DNA from: Congeria kusceri
Taxonomy: Eukaryota; Mollusca; Bivalvia; Myida; Dreissenidae
Direction: 5' to 3'
Length of the DNA: 64,000 nucleotides
Assembly (NCBI GenBank): GCA_027627225.1
Contig: CM051038.1
Span: forward strand, 37,800,341 to 37,864,340
Below are positions 47,941-59,069 of this stretch, piece after piece; positions within the stretch are counted from its first letter, which is position 1, and each line of letters opens with the position of its first letter. A program made the translations under genes and the position numbers. The notes beneath the pieces are model-generated. The model did not search any database. It had not been told where the DNA came from and was given only the letters and a program-made list of their open reading frames with translations.

Positions 47941-48712
47941 AAGAGGACGAGGATGGCCCTATGTCGTTCACCTGATATCTTTGTATGAAGTTTCATTAAA
48001 ATATCTCATTGGGTTTTCAAGTTATTGAGCGAAAACTGCTTTTCTATTTTTATTGAACGAAAACTGTTTTTCTATTTTTAGTAACAGTGACCTTGACCTT
48101 GACCCCAGCCACCACATATGCAAAGCAAGGTCTTGATACAAGGTATCTATGCATGAAGTTTGATTAAAATATCTCAATGCGTTCTAAAGTTATTGAGCGT
48201 AAACTGTTTTTCTACTTTTAATAAAAGTGACCTTGACCCCACCTACCCCATAAGCAAACCCAAGTGAGGCCTCGATATAAGATATGTGTATTAAGTTTCT
48301 TTAACTATTGCAATGCTTTCTCAAGTTATTGAGCCAAAACCGTCTTCCTATTTTCAGTAATGGTGACCTTGACCCCACCCACCCATATGCAATCCCAAGC
48401 TATGTCTCGATATAAGGTACTTATGTATTAAGTTTCATTTAAATAGCTCAATGCGTTCTCAAGATATTTAGGGAAACCACTTTTCTATATTTAATAATGG
48501 TGACCTTGACCTTGACCTTGACCCACCCACCACATATGCAATCCCAATCCAGGTCTCAATATAATGTATTTATGTATTAAGTTTCATTAAAATATCTCAA
48601 TGCGTTCTCAAGATATTGAGCGGAAACCGTTTATCTATTTTTAGTAACAGTGACCTTGACCCCTCCCACCCCAAATGCAATCCCATGCGAGGTGTCGATA
48701 TAAGGTATCTAT
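47938..48712 (+). mobile_element. CATATGCAATCCCAAGC-family array with GAGGACGAGGATGGCCC start
   Basis: It starts AACAAGAGGACGAGGATGGC then TATGTCGTTCACCTGA. About six units with TGACCTTGACC, CCACCCACC, CATATGCAA, AAGTTTCATTAAAATATCTC. The last unit is cut after AAGGTATCTAT by the 48713 insertion and resumes at 49894. A start typical of the 39980-type element joined to a different array indicates modular shuffling. Confidence 0.8.
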
Positions 48713-48863
48713 CAAGGATCTCACAAGGATTGTAAAATAGGAGTCCTGGGACTCCTTCCCCCTAAAATGTAGTCACCAATAGAAAAGAAATAAAATTGTA
48801 AAGTATAGCACTTGATGCTTGACGTTGAATGAAATTGTTAATATTATACAATATATGACAGTT

Positions 48864-48894
<31 letters not shown>

Positions 48895-49893
48895 CTATTA
48901 TTATTATTATTATTGGGTTATGTAATTATATCATTATTATTTTATTGAGTTATGTAATAGTATTATTATTATATATAACACTATAAATTATCATGCCTAA
49001 TACAACAATTTTGTTAACAATAATTAATTTTAAAACAGGTATATTCTGGATAACTGGCAATTGATGGTCTAGATTAGTGAACTGTTTTCCTTTGTAATGT
49101 GTGGGCCTGATAAAAATGTATAATGTGGTGATTGCAGTACAGCAGGCAACAACGCATTAGTTACTGTCAAGTTAAGTAATTCGAAACGTGTGAACAACAC
49201 ACAATAGCAGGAATGGAGTAATTATTTGTGAGATTAAACACCAAAGTATGTGTTTGCATGTGTTTTACTAATGTTGTGACCTGTAAAGTTATATATGAAA
49301 TAAACAAGAAAGTTCCTTAATGTATGTTTATTGATCAATGCATTTATATTCCTGCCAAAATTAGGCCTTAGATTTTCGCATGAAATTTCTGTCAAAGACA
49401 AAAATTCTTATCACCGTACTATTGAGATTTAGTCGATCTAGTTATTTATGAATTTAATTAAATTGAAACGATGCTGTTTGATTTTAGTTTTCAACCTAGT
49501 GCTAATTGTCCTTAGGCCTAATTGCGGACGCACCTTGTCACATTTCGCGCATTCTAATTGACTTGTGGATTAAAGCACACCAATGAGTGACATAGGAATT
49601 AACCAAAGAAAGTAACTGTCTGAAATGGTGTGGGCGGAACTTAGGGACTACTGTGGGCGGATTTAAGTAACTACTTTGACAGCTGCATTGCGTACTAGGG
49701 GCCGATATTGATATCGCCACTACTGCCGAGTTTATTGCAGGCTTTCATGTATGTGTTATGTAACAGGGTAAACCATGTGTATGCAGTAAGCAGAAATGCA
49801 TCAGTTCCAGGACTCTTGGTATGGTTTTGACATGCGTGCTTCTGAAAAGGTATGCGTCCAAATACTCTTGATTTTGCATTTCCGAGATCCCTG
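48713..49893 (+). mobile_element. 1181-bp DNA element with 6-bp duplication inside an array unit
   Basis: The left end CAAGGATCTC and the right end GAGATCCCTG are inverted repeats with one mismatch. ATCTAT flanks both sides (48707-48712 and 49894-49899). Removing the element and one ATCTAT restores AAGGTATCTATGTATTAAG, exactly what intact neighbouring units read. The CAGGGATCTC-type end and six-base duplication resemble the hAT element at 26696. The interior holds ATA/TTA microsatellites (about 48866-48918) and no transposase, so it is non-autonomous. Frame 49538-49720 is not supported. Confidence 0.85.
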
Positions 49894-49972
49894 ATCTATG
49901 TATTAAGTATCATTAAAATATCTTAATGCGTTCTAAAATTATTGAGCGGAAACCGTTTTTCTATTTTTAGTA
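49894..49972 (+). repeat. Remainder of the interrupted array unit
   Basis: ATCTATGTATTAAGTATCAT, AAAATATCTTAATGCGTTCT and GAGCGGAAACCGTTTTTCTA complete the unit broken at 48712. The array stops at TTTTTAGTAG. Confidence 0.85.
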
Positions 49973-50173
49973 GCCAAAATTACGCTTATGAAAGAAAAAG
50001 AGGAAATGTATGAGAGAAATCTGACAATTCTAACATATTTTTATGTTATAAAATATGTAAGATGATGTCATGTTGCAAAAAAACCCTCTTCCAGCCCCAT
50101 GCTGTACATTAATTAATGACACAATATTGGGATATCAATTATGACCCACCCACAATAATATGTATAGATAAAC

Positions 50174-50954
50174 CAGGCCTTTTTCTACTGCTCTCACGGG
50201 TCCGATAGTCGGACCTGTTCCCAATGCCAAATATGCAGAATTTTTCCCAAATCTGACCCAAAAATTTCCAATTGTAAAAAATCTGTAATTTTGTTTGGAA
50301 AATAAAAGTGAAATACGATTTTTCAATACTTTACAGCCGATTTTTCTCACACTGGCTTTACATTTGGATATCCTCTAATTTTATCGTTGACATTGTTTAC
50401 AAGGGGAGAACACTCTAATAGCTGTGTAATAAAATGGGTAACACAAAGAAAAACGATTTGTTTGTCCTCTATCATGATGAAATGTAACATGACTTATGGG
50501 CAAATATTTTGTTATTTACACAAGTGGATGTGTCAGTTTATGAAAGGATTTAAATATAAGGAGGATAAGATTGCTTTTGAAGTTATCACATATTTTCGCG
50601 ACCTAGGTAGTGAAGGCACTGCACAATGTTTATTAACACATCATTAAAACTAAATCATGTCGATAGTAGACCCCACATTTATTTTGTGAAGTAGGTCAGA
50701 TTTGGTGATGCTTTATTAGAAATACACATACTTATAGGAAATGAGACATGCATATAATTACAAACTCTTGGTTGCATAGCTTGCTTAGGTATTTATTACT
50801 GCTGTTAAATTATTATTTATTGATTTAAAACTGTAAATTTCTTCATTATACTTACGATTTAGCTATACAAATTTTTCCCAATTTTGAAAATTTTACGTCG
50901 TGAATTTTCCAATTAAACCAAGGTACTATTTCCCGAAAAGGTCAGAAAAGGCCT
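50174..50954 (+). mobile_element. 781-bp candidate DNA element, 6-bp duplication ATAAAC
   Basis: The left end CAGGCCTTTTTCT and the right end AGAAAAGGCCT are inverted repeats (the right end lacks the final G). ATAAAC flanks both sides (50168-50173 and 50955-50960). Subterminal sequences are rich in AATTTTTCCC and TTTCCAATT. The 86-codon frame at 50387-50647 has no recognisable domain. Confidence 0.6.
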
Positions 50955-51117
50955 ATAAACAGTCGAATTGAGACATGACCATGTTCTAGATTAATGGTTT
51001 CTCTCGTAAATAGGTAAATATGATTCATATAAATGGGCGGTAACTGCAATAAGTTGATAACTCACTGCATAAGTACAGTGAATTTGTATTTGTATATATT
51101 CCATACTATCGATACGA

Positions 51118-51200
51118 ATTAATGGCTCGGGTGGTAAGGTGGTTATGTTTTAACCAACGGTCATGAGTTTGAGTCCTGCTGGTGAAACTTCTTTTCAAAT
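51118..51200 (+). repeat. tRNA-derived SINE-like fragment
   Basis: TGGCTCGGGTGG resembles a polymerase III A box and GAGTTTGAGTCCTG a B box, at about 40-bp spacing. No cloverleaf with paired acceptor arms is evident, so this is a SINE head rather than a tRNA gene. Confidence 0.5.
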
Positions 51201-51459
51201 TTATAAAGGTATTATATACTAGTATATTTGATGACTATGAGACGGACACAAGCAGTAAAGGAGATGCTGATGACGCTGAGACCTTCTCAGCAAGTGAATG
51301 GCGTCACGCTGTGATGGTTTTTGATTTTGTGATTGTTATTATTGTCATGTAACTGATAAATGAAAAAAAAAATAAAAAATACAAACCCAGAATACATTAG
51401 AAACAAATACCACTTCATAAATTGCAATTAAAAACCAAGTTTTACTAAAATGTTTAAGA

Positions 51460-51525
51460 CCAGATTTGAACCCGGTTCGCCGTCATCTAAATCTGCAGCG
51501 CATACCGCTCGACCATTCTTCTTTT
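51460..51525 (-). repeat. tRNA-derived SINE-like fragment, minus strand
   Basis: Reversed it reads TGGTCGAGCGGTATGCGCTG ... GGTTCAAATCTGG, with A-box and B-box-like motifs of a Leu/Ser-type tRNA. It faces the 51118 fragment. No complete cloverleaf found. Confidence 0.5.
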
Positions 51526-52195
51526 GCTTTTAGTTGTCTGTTTATGTTTATATGAATACTATACTATACTTGAAATGAAAGGCAAAATAATCTGACAGTA
51601 AAAATAGCAATTACATTGATACCCCTGTAAAATGGACTGTGCTGATCTTTGGTGTCTCAGAGGTCGCTGTCAGACTATACATCCTCTTAAACAAACACAA
51701 ACATTGATTGAATTGGCAGATGCAATTACTCACACAAAAAACTGGACCCCTTGAAGAAATATAACAGACCAACAGGTTTAATGTAGATCTCCACGAGGGG
51801 CCACTGGAAAAGAGGCCCATGTCAATTCTAATGGACCTTTTGCAAACTCTTATCCAGAGAGGGTCTCCCTAAGTTGTATAGATAACAACAAAGAACAGTT
51901 TAATGCATGAAATAAAGAAGGATTGATAAATGTAGACATATTTCATTGTCAAGCGGAATCATTTCAGAAACAACATAGAAAATATTTCATGATAAGCGAA
52001 AAATTAACGAATGAACCAGTCATTTTCTGTATAATATAATTTGACATAGTATTTAGATTTATAAAAACAATTAAAACTGCATATTGACTGATGAAAAAAT
52101 AGTATTGCCTAGTATTCCCCAGTATTGCCCACTTTCAGGGTATTGACCGGGGCGGGAAAAACCGGTAAAACCCGCCGGAAAAATTCGTGCCAACC
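51526..52195. other. No gene; ends in a transposon-like terminus
   Basis: GTGCCAACCCTG ending at about 52198 resembles a right end of the CAGGGTTG type on the minus strand, but I found no partner end or target duplication. Confidence 0.3.
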
Positions 52196-52198
52196 CTG

Positions 52199-53133
52199 TT
52201 GCAGTTTCAGAGAAAAAGATTTTAAAAGTCATTTGCTATTTAAGTCTATATAAACCATGTGAGCCCCAGGGTGTGGCCAGTTTTGACCTCAGGGGCATCA
52301 TGTGAACAATCTTTGTAGAGGGCCACTAAACAATATTACATACCAAATATGGAACTTCTGGGCCTTGCGGTTTCAGGGGAGAAGATTATAAAAGTCATTT
52401 TGCTATTCAAGTATATATAAACCATGTGACCCCGGGGGCGTGGCCAGTTTTGATCCCAGGGGCATCATTTGAACAATCTTTGTAGAGGACCATAAAACAA
52501 TGTTACATACCATAATGAAACCTCTGGGCCATGCGGTTTCAGAGGAAAAGATTTTTAAAGTCATTTTGCTATTCAAGTCTATATAAACCATGTGAACCCT
52601 GGGGCGTGGCCAGTTTTGACCCCAGGGGCATCATTTGAACAATCTTTGTAGAGGACCACTTAACAATGTTACATACCAAATATGAAACCTCTGGGCCATG
52701 CGGTTCAGAGGAGAAGATTTTTACAGATATTTTGCTATACAAGTCTATATAAACCATGTGACACCCGGGGTGTGGCCAGTTTTGATCCCAGGGGCATAAT
52801 TTGAACAATCTTTGTAGAGGACCACTAGAGGATGTCACATATCAAATATGAAAGCTCCAAGCCTTGTGGTTTCAGAGAAGATTTTAAAAGTTTTCAGTTT
52901 TTAAATCTATCTTTAGCTCTTGTGACCCACATATGCAGCGGACCGGAACGATTTGAACAATTTTGAAAGAGTGTCACCCAAGGATCATTCCTGTGAAGTT
53001 TGGTCAAAATCTGCCCATTGGTTTAGGAGGAGATTTTCTTTGAATGAAAATTTTGACACACGACGCACGACGGACAAAAGGCGATCACAAAAGCTCACCA
53101 TGCATGAGCACGTTGTGCCCAGGTGAGTTAAAG
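52199..53133 (+). repeat. Array, GGGCGTGGCCAGTTTTGA family
   Basis: About five units of roughly 165-175 bp: CTATATAAACCATGTGACCC, CCAGTTTTGATCCCAGGGGC, GAACAATCTTTGTAGAGGAC, ACATACCAAATATGAAACCT, CTGGGCCATGCGGTTTCAGA. It ends with CACGACGCACGACGGACAAA and the hairpin AGCTCACCATGCATGAGCAC ... AGGTGAGTT (about 53092-53129). Confidence 0.85.
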
Positions 53134-53144
53134 ACTTTAACCAA

Positions 53145-53216
53145 ATTCAGACGCGGATGCCGACGCCGGCGATAGTTCGTAAGCTCACCTTTTCTTCGAA
53201 AAGTTGAGCTAAATAT
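53145..53216 (+). repeat. Isolated right terminus (CCTTTTCTTCGAAAAG hairpin)
   Basis: GCGGATGCCGACGCCGGCGA then AGCTCACCTTTTCTTCGAAA AGTTGAGCT. The same terminus closes the elements at 6316 and 9115. Confidence 0.7.
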
Positions 53217-53648
53217 ATAGAATTTTGAGTTTTAAACAGAAACTGTTGTTAAACAAAAGATATTTCTTGTTTTTTTTTATCAGTTTGACCTTGACCTTTG
53301 ACCTTATTACCAAATAATTAATAGGGATGTATATGAAATCATAACCTGCCTACCAACCAAACTTTAAGAATAGGGTTCCATAGTTATAGTCAAGACAATG
53401 TTTTACAAATCTTGGTCATTTTTATATTGGCCTTTGACCCTATTACCAAATAATGAATAGGGATGTACAGTAGAATCTGTCTAAACCGAATGGCGTCGGG
53501 ACCGGGCCAATTCTTTGGTTTTCAGAGGTGTTCTGTTTACCCAGGTTTTTAGTAATTGTCATTTTCCTTTAAAAATGTACGTTCTATTTTATATGTTTGT
53601 TTGTGTATATAATAAGACAACTACATGATAATGTTTGCACTTTTAATT

Positions 53649-53672
53649 TTTTTTTTTTTTTTTTTTTTTTTA
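53649..53672 (+). repeat. Poly-T tract
   Basis: A run of more than twenty T, inside the left arm of the Tigger-like MITE. Confidence 0.9.
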
Positions 53673-53931
53673 AAGTAAAAAAGGTGTATTTGTACATAAA
53701 ACGAAACTCAAATTATCAATCAAACACGTTATTGTATTCAACGTACAACTTATTAACATCTGTTTAATGATATTACCAATTGTTGACTGCTTTGATTAGT
53801 TTAAACATATTTATTTTAGTGCGATTGTATCGCAAGCCTTATAGAGATCAGTGAGCGAAATATTGCCATAATTTACTATATGTTTAAATTAATTACACTG
53901 TTGTGAAACATTTAAAAGTTTACAGAACAGA

Positions 53932-56900
53932 ACAGAACAGAACAGAACAGAACTTTATTTACATCTCAGGCATACAAGTATGCAGTAAGAGGAACAATAT
54001 ACATTTCGTTATACAATAGTTGGAGGAACAAGTACTTCACGGTTAACAAACATATGTTTTGCAAGCGTACTTGAAAGATATATTTGCATTAAAGGGGGCA
54101 CTTTCACAATTAAAAAACAGCATAAAGAAGTAAATATAAATGTATAAATAGTAAGACACAAATAGTATAACACCTTATCTGACATTTTTTAACAAAGTAA
54201 TTGCAAATTTACTTAGTTTATGAAGTGTATCGTACTTTTCTAAAGACATTATGTACTTAAATTTATTGTCTCTGCAAATATGTCTCGAGATTTCACTGAT
54301 TTCATGTCTGTTTGTAGTAAAATGGGTGCATTTTAATAGATAATGTTCTTCATTGCCAATGTAATTTTCATTACAAAAAGTACAAAGTCTGTTTCTTTCT
54401 TGTGTGCCATTCCATCTACCAGTTTCTATTGGAAAGTGGTGGTTAGCTGTGCGGAGCTTAAAAATAGGTAAATACTTAGACTTAGGTAGTATTTTAAGGT
54501 AATTCTCAAATTCGAGTGTGGTTTTAAACGAGTAATAAAATCTGCCTTTATTAGATTGGTTCATTTCCGCATGCCACTGCTGAATGTTTTGGTCAATTAG
54601 CACACGCTTAACTTGTCGGGGCAGAGATTTTATGTGCGGCGTAGTTTGTTCTTGCCATACATTTGATTTACCTGTAATATTTAATATTTGTTTAATTTTA
54701 GAGATCCATTTAAAGTCATGTGAATTATTATTGGCAATTATATTATACATTTTCTTAGAATATTTATTGTCTTTACTTAACAACGTTCTACTCCAGAAGC
54801 GTATCATTTTGCTGTAAATATGAACAGAGAGAGGATATCTCCCGAGTTCACCATAAAGCATGTATGATGGAGTATTTTTACGTGACATAGTAATTTTTCG
54901 GAGAAATTCTCGATGTACGCGTTCTATTATGTCTAAGTTTTCATAACCCCATATTTCGCAACCGTATGTTAGTATTGGTACAATAGTGTGATCAAACAAT
55001 TTTAATGTTAAATCTAATGGCAGATCTGAATTATTTGCCCGAACATAAAGTAAATTCATTGCCTTTTTTGCTTGTTCAACGTTGTTTTTACGCGCGCTTA
55101 GAAATGAACCGCTATTTGAAAATATGACGCCAAGGTATTTGTATTGTTTAACAATTTCTATTTCATTTCTGCCAATGTAGAATTAAAACGCGCGATGTTT
55201 CTTGCTCCAAATATTAGTATTTTCGTTTTATTAACGTTAATGTTGAGTCGCCATTGTGTGCAGTATTCATCAAATACATTTAAGCAATTTTGAAAGTCTG
55301 TTTCATCGTCTGATAAAATTATAGTATCATCGGCGTATAACAGAATTAGAAGCTTCAGCCAATTATTTGCACTTAATGGATCATGTATGTCAACACCTTT
55401 ACCGCCGCGTATTTGGATGTGGCTCTCAAGGTCATTTAAAAATATTGAAAATAGGATCGGCGATAAATTTTCGCCTTGGCGAACACCATTTTAGCAAGGG
55501 AAGAATGGGGATGAGTTATGGTCTTGGAAAACACACGATTTGATATTCTGGTACATATTGTAAATGACATTAAATACTTTTCCAGTTACAGAACGTGATA
55601 AAAGCTTAAACCAGAGGCCATTTCTCCAGACTTTATGAAAGGCCTGGGAAAAATCTATATAGGCACAGTACAGTTTCTTTTTATTGATGCGCAGGATTTC
55701 AATAAGAGATTGTAATACAAAGATATGGTCCATACAGGAATAATTTTTCCTAAAGCCTGCTTGATTTTCATTCAGAATGTCATTAACTTCTAAGAAATTA
55801 TTTAACCTGTCATTTCAAATCGAAGAGAAAAGTTTTCCAAAGCAACTTAATAATGTTATAGGTCTATAATTATTAGGATCACTGCTGTTGCCTTTGTTTT
55901 TGTAAATAGCGTAAATTGTGCCTTCAAGCCAAACATTAGGCATGTGACCAGTATCAAGTATCATATTAAATAATTTTACGTAGATCGGTGTAAACATTTC
56001 TTGAGTACATTTTATATATTCGTTTAATATGTTATCACTTGGCCCTGCTGCTTTATAATTCTTCAGCCGTTTAATATTCGATAAAATTTCCGTTTCGGTG
56101 ATAGGCTTATTTAGTTCGTGTGTGTCGCAGTGAGCGTGTTCATTTAATAGGTTCGTTAAATATGCTTCATTATTTTCATACGGGCTATCATCGCGGTTAA
56201 TGTTTTTAAAATGAGTATATAAAGAGTCCAGGCTCGGTGTTTTCTTTGAATTTTTGGCACCTATTCTATGTATATATTTCCAATACTCTTTGGGACTATT
56301 AGAATGCATAGTACGTAATTTTGTGCATTTTTAAATTTATATTGGTTATTGTAAAAATTCATAGTTCTTTTGTATTTCTTACTCGCATTTTGTAAAAGAG
56401 TTTTATTTGAAGGCGAGCGATCGTATTTATAACGGTTTTTGGCTTCATAATAGTATTTTTGCGCGTTTTTACATTTATTACCGAACCATGGCCTTTTAAA
56501 TACATGATTATTTGTTGCACGTTTCGTATACGTTTTGGCAGCAGTATTATTCAATAGTTCGGAAATTGTGTTAGTTATTTCATCAATTGATGATGGCGTG
56601 CATGGAGAAGTATCGCACAAATATTTAATATTATTAATGTGATCTTGATTTATATTATGAATAAAATTGCTTGATAACTTTGGGTTCCATTTTATACTCG
56701 TGCGAACTGTTTTAGCTTTTTGTTCGGGTGGTAATGTTACTTTAAGCTTATTCAATATAGAGAATTTAACTATTGCGTGCCCATCTGAAAACAGCGCATC
56801 CGTCTCAATTATCTCGAACGCGGTTATAAACGCAAAACACTCCGCAGTGGCTATAACATAATCAATAACCGAGCTATTTCGGAAAGTAAATTGACCAATG

Positions 56901-57030
56901 TGTGCATCCGTGTTCATTCGGCCGTTTAAAATAAACAGGTTATTGTTACGGCAAATATCGATAAATGCTAATCCGTTACTATTAGTTTTTGTATCCATAG
57001 AAGTCCTGGACAGGGGTACATTGCACACTG
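53932..57030 (-). mobile_element. 5'-truncated non-LTR retrotransposon (LINE), minus strand
   Basis: On the minus strand it runs from a partial endonuclease (near 57030) through reverse transcriptase and a C-terminal zinc knuckle (to 54175), a short 3' UTR and a TTCTG-repeat tail (53932-53955, seen on the plus strand as CAGAA repeats preceding TTTATTTAC). The tail and C-terminal region match the plus-strand fragment at 10188. It lies wholly inside the Tigger-like MITE. No clear target duplication was found. Confidence 0.9.
54175..57030 (-). pseudogene. LINE ORF2 (endonuclease-reverse transcriptase), broken
   Basis: Domains in protein order: C-terminal part of an APE-type endonuclease (57028-56261: FIDICRNNNLFILNGR, SVIDYVIAT, FSDGHAIV); reverse transcriptase start (NYRPITLLSCFGKLFSSI, to 55815); finger/palm (YIDFSQAFHKVW at about 55640, with His where AFD is usual); QGENLSPILF; the catalytic LLYADDTIIL with YADD at 55326-55337; QYKYLGVIF; then the C-terminal region with LTYGCEIWG and a C-x2-C-x9-H-x4-C knuckle (CTFCNENYIGNEEHYLLKC). 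Damage: frameshift at about 56280-56310, stop TGA at 55815-55817, stop TAA at 55491-55493, frameshift at about 55170-55195, and a missing N-terminus. Non-functional; clade not determined by eye. Confidence 0.92.
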
Positions 57031-57915
57031 TACGTAAATTTCAACATAAAACACGAACGACTAATCTGTTTTTCACAAGTTGACTATTGTCGTATGCACC
57101 GACTAGCTGATTGCTAATTGCTCCACTGCCCCGTTATCACCATGGCGATTATGCCTTTTGTGTGTAATAGTGTCACCAATTATAGAGTTCACACTTCCGC
57201 GGTATCGTGAAGTGACACCTGACAGCATACACCGTTCGGTTTATTCAGGTTTTTTATGGCTGAATGAGATCAAATTTGTGATAAAATCGTTCGGTATTCG
57301 GTTTTGACAGGGTTCTGTTTATTAAGGCTTTTTGATAGATAAAATAAGAAGGAAAAAATCGGGACCAACACAGCCATTCAGTTTTGACAGGGATTCGGTT
57401 TTGACACAGATTCGATTTTCACAGGGTTTGGTTTGGACAGGTTTCCCTGTATATGGAGTCATAACAAATCTACATACCAAATTTTCAGAACAGGGTTCCA
57501 TAGTTTTTGCCTAGACAATGTTTTACATCATTTGGACAGTTTGACCTTGATATTTGACCCAAGGACCCAATAATCAATAGGGATCCTCTACTAGTCATGA
57601 CCAATCTACCTACCAAGTTTTAAGTACCAAGGCCTAAGGGTTGCTAAGTTAGTGCCTGGGCAAGGTTTTAAAATAATTGGGTGTTTTTTACAATCGTTTG
57701 GTCAGTTTTTACTTTGACTTTTGACCCAAGGACCCCAAAATCAATAGAGATCATCTACCAATCATAACCAACCTACCTACCTACCAAGTTAGAAGACCCT
57801 AGGCCTTTAGTTATTGCCCCGACAAGGTATGGTCTTCCGACAGATAGACCTTTGGACAGAAGGACCAACATTTGTAAAGCAATAAACACTTACTTCTTCA
57901 AAGCGGGGCATAATA

Positions 57916-59069
57916 AACAATGTATTACTGCTTTAAAGAGGGTTTGCAACTGTTATGCTTTACACACAAAATAAACAATGGGCAGAAACTCCATAAATAT
58001 TAAGTACTGTATAAGTGGTTAAGTTAGCTACGCGGAAATGTTTGCGCATTTCGCGAATTAGAAGAATTCGTTAATATTATAGCCATCAAAATTAAATCGA
58101 TTACAGAGTACTAGACAGGAACACTGAATGCAGATGAGAATATGTACATGTGTATGTAAAAGTGCATTTGCATTGCATCGTGTAGAAAAATAATGTTTAA
58201 AATTAAGGATAGCATCAAATACCAAAATCGGAATTTGAATATTTGCTTTTTTATTTAATAGAATATTCCAATATTCGCATAAATTCATATTTACTACATT
58301 AAGCTTTGTGACCAAGTCGACACCATACATAATGGTACAGAGGTTTAATACAGATTTTCGCCGTATCTTAATTTCATAAACAAATTCCAATATCATGTTA
58401 ATGTGTTTATGGTATTAAGCATAAACCACTGAGGTCACGTGTTAAGCGTTGATTTTGATTAAGAATATTTGCAATAATCTACAAATTACATATTCCTTAT
58501 CAAGTGGGAAATGTGTCAATAAGCATATATGTTTATTGGCAAATTTGAGCAACATTTCTCAGCTATAATGACTGACAAATATGTGATCGCACCTATGTAA
58601 TTATTTGTTATGTTAATCTTTTCACAGGTTTAATTACCTGTTCCATGTTATGGCTTCATAATGTCCTACGTATATTTGTGTATCACTGGTGACTAGATGC
58701 TGACCGCTGACACGGACACGTATATTCAATATCTTTGTCTGACACATGGCATGGAATAATCTATTGAAAACACGGTGTCATGTATCTACTGGTGAAATAC
58801 TGCTTTCAGGTTGAAATAAAACTATTTTCTACAATCAATAAAATTAATGTCTAAAACAGCAATACAAATATGCGAATATTCAAATAACGATCATTCAATC
58901 GAATAATCGAATAGTTTTGCCATCCCTATTTAAAATATAGGAATATGAAGATACACATTATTTTAAAACTTGTATTTTTCACTAATAGTCACAAATTCAT
59001 GTCACGAGGGGAAGTTGTTCTAATCGTTTATGATAAGTTAAGAATGTTTTTCAAACCCCGTAGCTGTAA
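57916..59069. other. No supported feature
   Basis: AT-rich. The minus-strand frame 58058-58396 (112 codons) has no recognisable domain or splice context. Alternating AATATTCGAATA-type strings occur around 58210-58290 and 58870-58920. Confidence 0.4.

Larger units (their letters stand above)
53468..57449 (+). mobile_element. Tigger-like MITE carrying a LINE inside
   Basis: The left end CAGTAGAATCTGTCTAAACC and the right end, reversed, CAGGGAAACCTGTCCAAACC are imperfect inverted repeats. TA flanks both (53466-53467 and 57450-57451). Removing it restores GGGATGTATATGGAGTCATA, which parallels the sister unit GGGATGTATATGAAATCATA. Subterminal GGTTTTGACAGGGTTCTG motifs repeat near the right end. 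Without the LINE about 0.9 kb remains, with no transposase. Confidence 0.8.
53270..57915 (+). repeat. AATAGGGATGTATATG array interrupted by nested transposons
   Basis: Units before the break (53280-53467): TTGACCTTGACCTTTGACC, TTACCAAATAATTAATAGGG, CCTACCAACCAAACTTTAAG, AGGGTTCCATAGTTATAGTC. After it (57450-57835) two to three more follow, then GACAGATAGACCTTTGGACA and a degraded CTTACTTCTTCAAAGCGGGG CATAATAA end (about 57888-57915). Confidence 0.8.

Noticed and set aside
50387..50647. 86-codon frame as a transposase or gene
   Set aside because: Inside the 781-bp candidate element but with no domain, motif or codon pattern to support it.
52150..52198. Right end of another 6-bp-duplication element (GTGCCAACCCTG)
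   Set aside because: No partner left end or flanking duplication could be found upstream.
58058..58396. 112-codon minus-strand frame
   Set aside because: No recognisable domain, splice context or second copy; the composition is that of AT-rich noise.
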